Below, piece after piece: positions 5,190 to 8,382 of a stretch of DNA of 8,382 nt; position 1 is the stretch's first letter; every line of letters begins with the position of its first letter. Location of the stretch: positions 1-8,382 of the forward strand of contig NZ_LGUR01000032.1 of NCBI RefSeq assembly GCF_001270495.1, read 5' to 3'. The notes beneath the pieces are model-generated. The model saw only the letters and a program-made list of their open reading frames with translations, made no database searches and was not told where the DNA came from. Source of the stretch: Streptomyces viridochromogenes. GTDB lineage: Bacteria; Actinomycetota; Actinomycetes; Streptomycetales; Streptomycetaceae. A program made the translations under genes and the position numbers.

Positions 5190-5807
5190 TCAGTAGAGCT
5201 TGTTGACCGCGGTGGTGGTCGTCTTCCTGAAGTCCTTCACCGGCGCGTGCGTGAAGTCGCCCATCTGCCCCCACTGCACGACGGTGACGGTGCCGCCGTC
5301 CCGGCCGACGGAGAGGAGGTGGACGTCCATGGCCCCCCACGAGGCGCGGGTCGCGAAGCCGTGGACGCGGGCGCCCTCCTCGACCGGCAGAGTGCCGTAG
5401 CTCTTGTAGTCGGCCTCGACGTCCGGGGCGGCGTCCATGCGGGCGACGCAGCGCTTGGCCTCCTTGTCGAGGCGGGTGGCGAGGGCCTTGGCCTTGGCGC
5501 TGTCACCGACGACGACGTTGAGCTGCTGGGCGTTGGTCTCCAGCTCGGTGCGGAAAGTGCGGTAGCGGGAGTCGTAGGCGAGCAGCGCCTCGCCGAAGCA
5601 GTACTGCATCTCCTCCGGGACACCGTCGGTGACCTTGTCGGCGGTCCAGTCGGAGGAGGGGTGCGGCGGGAGTTGGGACGCGGACAGGAACTTCGGCGCG
5701 GGCGCCTTCGTCGCGGCGCCGGCCGGCGCGGCGGTGAGTGCGGCACCGGCGGCGAGAGTGGCGACGGCGAGTGCGACGAGCGTGCCGGTCCGAGTGTGCT
5801 TGGACAT
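5190..5807 (-). CDS. Secreted protein with two cysteines, resembling PknH-like sensor domains
   Basis: A 205-aa protein. Residues 1-31 form a typical Sec signal peptide: basic MSKHTRTGT, hydrophobic LVALAVATLAAGAALTA, and an AxA site at A29-G30-A31. No lipobox, membrane anchor or sortase signal follows, so it should be released outside the cell. The mature part opens with KFLSASQLPPHPSSDW, continues with C70 (MQYCFGEALL) and C120 (AKRCVARMD), and ends with strand-like segments (GTVTVVQWGQMGDF). The start, the paired cysteines and the final strands recall PknH extracellular-type sensor domains of actinobacteria, but this rests on pattern memory only. C70 and C120 probably form a disulfide. The ATG at 5807 is preferred: GGGGG lies 7 nt upstream and the signal peptide begins there; the ATG at 5879 would add 24 unrelated residues. 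It is divergent from a membrane-anchored regulator gene that might sense it. Ligand unknown. Confidence 0.82.
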   Translation of the reverse strand: MSKHTRTGTLVALAVATLAAGAALTAAPAGAATKAPAPKFLSASQLPPHPSSDWTADKVTDGVPEEMQYCFGEALLAYDSRYRTFRTELETNAQQLNVVVGDSAKAKALATRLDKEAKRCVARMDAAPDVEADYKSYGTLPVEEGARVHGFATRASWGAMDVHLLSVGRDGGTVTVVQWGQMGDFTHAPVKDFRKTTTTAVNKLY

Positions 5808-5814
5808 GGGTGTA

Positions 5815-5819
5815 CCCCC
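5815..5819 (-). promoter_or_regulatory. Ribosome binding site fixing the secreted-protein start
   Basis: On the minus strand GGGGG is followed after 7 nt by the ATG at 5807. This spacing, and the signal peptide that begins there, decide against the upstream ATG at 5879. Confidence 0.6.
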
Positions 5820-5824
5820 GTGAA

Positions 5825-5851
5825 TGAGATGAGTGCGATGAGCGAGATGAG
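5825..5851. repeat. Three 9-bp tandem units in the 5' leader of the secreted-protein gene
   Basis: Units in register: TGAGATGAG, TGCGATGAG, CGAGATGAG. On the coding (minus) strand this is a CTCATC-rich pyrimidine-leaning leader just upstream of the ribosome site. It resembles the TGAG-rich repeat at the other end of the same gene. The rest of 5808-6061 shows no recognisable promoter. Confidence 0.65.
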
Positions 5852-6061
5852 AGCGTGAACGATCGAAAGTGGTCGTCACCTATGGCGGATTGGTCCGTCC
5901 GGCCCTGGTCGGTGCGACACCAAGAGCATCAGCCGTCACAGCGGACGGCCGCAAGCTCCCACACCCGATCCGCGACGGTGGAACCATCCCAGCCCTTCTG
6001 ACGTGCAGGTATATGGAGTGCCTGGGATGCCGTCCCGGGACGGTGAGGACACGGGGGAACG

Positions 6062-7378
6062 GTGTCTGCAGCACAGGACGACGACGTCCAGGAGTTCGCG
6101 GCGCTGCTCAGGCGTCTGAAGGACCGCACCGACCGCAGCTACGGTCAGCTGGCCCGCCGCCTGAACATGAACACCTCCACGCTGCACCGCTACTGCGCCG
6201 GTGACGCGGTCCCGCTCGACTTCGCCCCCGTGGAACGCTTCGCCGCCCTGTGCGAGGCGACGCCGGAGGAGCGGCTGGAGCTGCACCGGCGCTGGATCCT
6301 GGCGGTGGCGGCGCGCCAGCGGTCGCGTACGGCGGGTCCTGCGGCAACGGACCGCGCGGACGGGGCCCCGTCCTCTGCGGCCGCCTGTCCTCCGGCCGAC
6401 TCCTCCACGGAGGCGGCCGAAGGGCCGACACCGGGCGCACCTGCCCACCGCCCCTGGTACCGCCGCCGGCGCCTCCTGGTCTCCGCGGCCGTGGCGACGG
6501 CGCTTCTCGCCACTCTCGGCAGTCTCTCCGCCCTGCCGGACGACGACCGTTCCCGAGCGAGCGACTCCGTCCAGGGCGCCGATCCGACGCGTACGCCGAC
6601 GGCCGGCACTCCCGGCCCGACCTCGACCGCGTCGCCGAAGCACTCCCCCACCACGCCGACTCCCTCGGACGGCGCACCGACATCGAAGAAGCCCTCGGCG
6701 AAGCCCACGGGACCCTCCGACCGCCCCTCGGAGAAGTCCGGTGCGCAGCAGCCCCCGGCCGGCGCGCCCCTCACCTGGAGCGCCAACTCCCATGTCTGGC
6801 AGGCCGGCTGCGGCCACGACTACGTCATCACCAAGCCCTCGCAGCAGGTGCCCCCGCCGCCGCCCCCGCAGGACGCCGAGATTTGGGCGAGATCGCAGGG
6901 CGCGGTGCACGGCGGGCAGACGATGGTGGAGATCACCGTGCAGGGGCGGACGTCCACGGCCGTGGTCCTGGAGGCCTTGCGCGTGCGCGTCGCCGGCCGC
7001 GCGGCACCCGTCCAGGGCACGTCGTACGCCATGGACCACGGCTGTGGCGGAGCGCTGACGCCCCGCTACTTCGACGTCGACCTGGACAAGGACCGGCCCA
7101 TCGCCCGCCCGGCCGACGGCAACGACTCGGGCACCACGATCCCGGCGATGAAGCTGCCGTACCGCGTGTCCGCCGAGGACCCGGAGGTGCTGCTGGTCGA
7201 CGCGCGGACGGACGGCTGCGACTGCAACTGGTATCTCGAACTGGACTGGTCCTCGCAGGGCCGCACCGGCACGGCCCGCATCGACGACCACGGCCGCCCG
7301 TTCCGCACGACCAGCACCAAGGGCCTGCCGAACTACGCCTACGACACCTCGGCGCGTGAGTGGGCGCCGTACGAGTGA
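6062..7378 (+). CDS. Membrane-anchored helix-turn-helix protein with extracellular domain
   Basis: A 438-aa predicted one-component transmembrane regulator. Residues 9-65 form an XRE-like helix-turn-helix (YGQLARRLNMNTSTLHRYCAGDAVP), followed by a short helical segment to about 85. A flexible Ala/Pro linker leads to RRRR (134-137) and one membrane helix (138-158), so the HTH faces the cytoplasm. Outside lies a Thr/Pro/Ser/Lys linker (165-235) and a probable beta-rich domain (236-438) with a six-proline run (264-269) and cysteines C250, C328, C386 and C388, likely two disulfides. This layout is found in Streptomyces proteins of unknown function; the ligand is unknown. The GTG at 6062 is preceded by GGGGG with a 4-nt gap. 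The gene is divergent from the secreted-protein gene and only 16 bp from the convergent PP2C gene. Whether it controls transcription or anchors DNA cannot be decided from sequence. Confidence 0.85.
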   Translation: MSAAQDDDVQEFAALLRRLKDRTDRSYGQLARRLNMNTSTLHRYCAGDAVPLDFAPVERFAALCEATPEERLELHRRWILAVAARQRSRTAGPAATDRADGAPSSAAACPPADSSTEAAEGPTPGAPAHRPWYRRRRLLVSAAVATALLATLGSLSALPDDDRSRASDSVQGADPTRTPTAGTPGPTSTASPKHSPTTPTPSDGAPTSKKPSAKPTGPSDRPSEKSGAQQPPAGAPLTWSANSHVWQAGCGHDYVITKPSQQVPPPPPPQDAEIWARSQGAVHGGQTMVEITVQGRTSTAVVLEALRVRVAGRAAPVQGTSYAMDHGCGGALTPRYFDVDLDKDRPIARPADGNDSGTTIPAMKLPYRVSAEDPEVLLVDARTDGCDCNWYLELDWSSQGRTGTARIDDHGRPFRTTSTKGLPNYAYDTSAREWAPYE

Positions 7379-7384
7379 GCCGTA

Positions 7385-7417
7385 CCGCGGCGGGCTACGC
7401 CTCCCACACCGCCGCGG
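7385..7417. terminator. Candidate bidirectional terminator at the convergent gene ends
   Basis: CCGCGGCGG (7385-7393) and CCGCCGCGG (7409-7417) form a perfect 9-bp stem with a 15-nt loop. It starts 6 nt after the rightward gene's stop and reaches into the last codons of the leftward PP2C gene. The 16-bp gap leaves no room for a separate terminator, so either this hairpin serves both or the transcripts overlap. Confidence 0.4.
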
Positions 7418-8382
7418 CCGTACGGTCGTCGGCGTACCCCTTCACCCGGACCTGGGCGTCGGCGAGGAACTCGGCGAGCCCCGGCGGCTCCGGGTCGGAC
7501 CATCGTCCGGTGAGGTGGGCGGCGAGTTCGGGTTCGCCGCGCAGGGGGTCGGCCAGGCCGCCGGTGCACATCAGGAGGGTGTCGCCCGGGCGGGCCACGG
7601 AGGCGCGGAAGCGGAAGGGCTCGCGGGGCGGCTCGGGGGCCGGGTCGTAAGGGCTCGGGGGTGTGGTGATGCCGAGGTCCATGGTGAGGCGGTCGCCCTC
7701 GGGGGTCTCGGCGGGGAGTGAGCCGAAGCCGACGACGGGCTCGCCGGTGATCTCGGTGACGCGGGGCTCGATGTCCTGCCATTCGCCGTCCCGCAGGCGG
7801 AAGAGTCCGCCCGCGCCGACGCCGAAGAAGACGCGCGTACGGCACTCCGGGTCGGCGGGGAGGAGGAGGCAGCGCAGGGTCGCCGCGTACTCCTCGGGTT
7901 CGATGCCCTGTTCCGCTGCGCTGGCGCGGAGTTTGCCGAGGCTGCGGTCGGTGAGGCGGTGCAGGCCCGACTTCAGGTCGCCGCGCCTGGCGGCCCTTAT
8001 GTCCGCCGCGAGCTTCGGGTGACTGCGGCCGACGGCGCGCCCGATCCAGTGACATGCCTCGGCCGCGGCGCGGTGTGCGCCCGGGGTGGCTCGGGCGCCG
8101 GTGGCCATCGCCACCAGGATCAGCGCGTGTTCGCCGGTGCCGAAGCGGGCGGTGAGGAGGGAGTCGCGGCGGGGTTCACCCCGGTAGCGGGCGGAGTCCC
8201 CGCGCAGGGACACGGCGCGCAGGGTGCAGGCGCCGTACCGGGCGCCGTCGAGGACGGTGTCGGCGACCAGGTCGTCCAGGTCGTCGGGGTCCGCCGGCGG
8301 GAGAGCGGTGGGTGCGGCGGCGTAGGTGGGAGGGCCGTCGCCCACGTAGTCGAGGGGCCGGGGGGCGGGGATGGAGGTGGGG
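7395..8382 (-). CDS. PP2C-like protein phosphatase domain protein, N-terminus beyond the window
   Basis: The frame stays open from the TAG at 7395 to the right edge, so the gene is partial at its 5' end. A GTG at 8345 could start a 316-aa protein, but the codons before it continue a Pro-rich reading (PTSIPAPRPLDYVGDG), typical of a low-complexity lead, and no ribosome site is seen. Counting from that GTG, the PP2C-type fold is recognised by RGDSARYRGEPRRDSLL (48-64), ALILVAMATGARATPGAHRAA (74-94), GDTLLMCTGGLADPL (254-268) and a C-terminal DDRTAAAVWEA (306-316). In active PP2C enzymes, which are Mg/Mn-dependent Ser/Thr phosphatases, the second and third segments carry ADG and SDG aspartates. 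Here they read ATG and TGG, while D61 and the late D306/D307 remain. The protein may therefore bind phosphoproteins without catalysis. No Ser/Thr kinase is visible in the window. Confidence 0.82.
   Translation of the reverse strand, partial: PTSIPAPRPLDYVGDGPPTYAAAPTALPPADPDDLDDLVADTVLDGARYGACTLRAVSLRGDSARYRGEPRRDSLLTARFGTGEHALILVAMATGARATPGAHRAAAEACHWIGRAVGRSHPKLAADIRAARRGDLKSGLHRLTDRSLGKLRASAAEQGIEPEEYAATLRCLLLPADPECRTRVFFGVGAGGLFRLRDGEWQDIEPRVTEITGEPVVGFGSLPAETPEGDRLTMDLGITTPPSPYDPAPEPPREPFRFRASVARPGDTLLMCTGGLADPLRGEPELAAHLTGRWSDPEPPGLAEFLADAQVRVKGYADDRTAAAVWEA

Noticed and set aside
5124..5858. Plus-strand open frame opposite the secreted-protein gene
   Set aside because: Shadow of a gene with a clear signal peptide, ribosome site and terminator on the other strand.
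5808..5879. Upstream ATG at 5879 for the secreted protein
   Set aside because: It adds 24 residues translated from the 9-bp repeat and would bury the signal peptide inside the protein.
5980..6015. Sigma-E-like or vegetative promoter (GGAACC, TATATG) before the HTH gene
   Set aside because: The two elements are not at a workable spacing for any promoter class I know.
5936..7291. 451-codon minus-strand open frame
   Set aside because: Antisense shadow of the HTH membrane protein; Arg/Gly-rich without domains, caused by GC-rich codon positions.
7339..8055. Minus-strand open frame of 238 codons in another frame of the PP2C gene
   Set aside because: Arg/Pro-rich shadow; the PP2C frame has recognisable family motifs.

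Overview
The window looks like chromosomal DNA of a Streptomyces or very close relative. GC content is very high and G/C dominates third codon positions. Four scattered copies of the core CCTCAAACGCCGGAC, a short intergenic repeat I know from Streptomyces chromosomes, lie near the left end. The gene families also fit: a DUF2637 membrane protein, a stand-alone RsbW-like ATPase, a DmdR/IdeR-type iron box and a long PP2C-like protein. I saw no tRNA, rRNA, CRISPR array, transposase, phage gene or plasmid gene.

Left region (1-775): no gene that I can support. It holds two GC-rich hairpins sharing a TCC loop, about four tandem units of a 100-115 bp repeat (85-499), a nested inverted repeat (589-673), and a possible terminator for the leftward regulator gene that follows.

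Iron-linked divergent pair (776-2704): a leftward GntR/FCD regulator and a rightward FhuF-like [2Fe-2S] ferric-siderophore reductase share a 119-bp spacer. Their predicted promoters point away from each other and share the -35 region. A palindromic iron box sits on the predicted -10 of the reductase gene, so the reductase should be induced when iron is scarce.

Middle (2705-4636): a rightward DUF2637 membrane protein with a charged, helical cytoplasmic tail faces a leftward RsbW-like ATP-binding protein. A perfect 21-bp hairpin between them should terminate both. Each gene has inverted-repeat operator candidates upstream. The ATPase has a puzzling start: the best Shine-Dalgarno sequence points at an in-frame ATC.

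Structured spacer (about 4637-5135): no convincing gene, but several perfect or near-perfect hairpins, and then a 10-bp tandem repeat beside the next terminator.

Right region (5136-8382): a leftward secreted protein with two cysteines that resembles sensor-domain proteins; a divergent rightward single-pass membrane protein with a cytoplasmic helix-turn-helix and a cysteine-containing extracellular domain; and, convergent with it, a PP2C-family protein whose N-terminus lies beyond the right edge. The PP2C protein lacks two of the usual metal-binding aspartates and may be a pseudophosphatase.

No complete new multi-gene system is evident. The strongest leads are the degenerate PP2C, the membrane-anchored regulator beside a secreted protein, the hairpin-dense spacer, and the shared iron-box promoter region.
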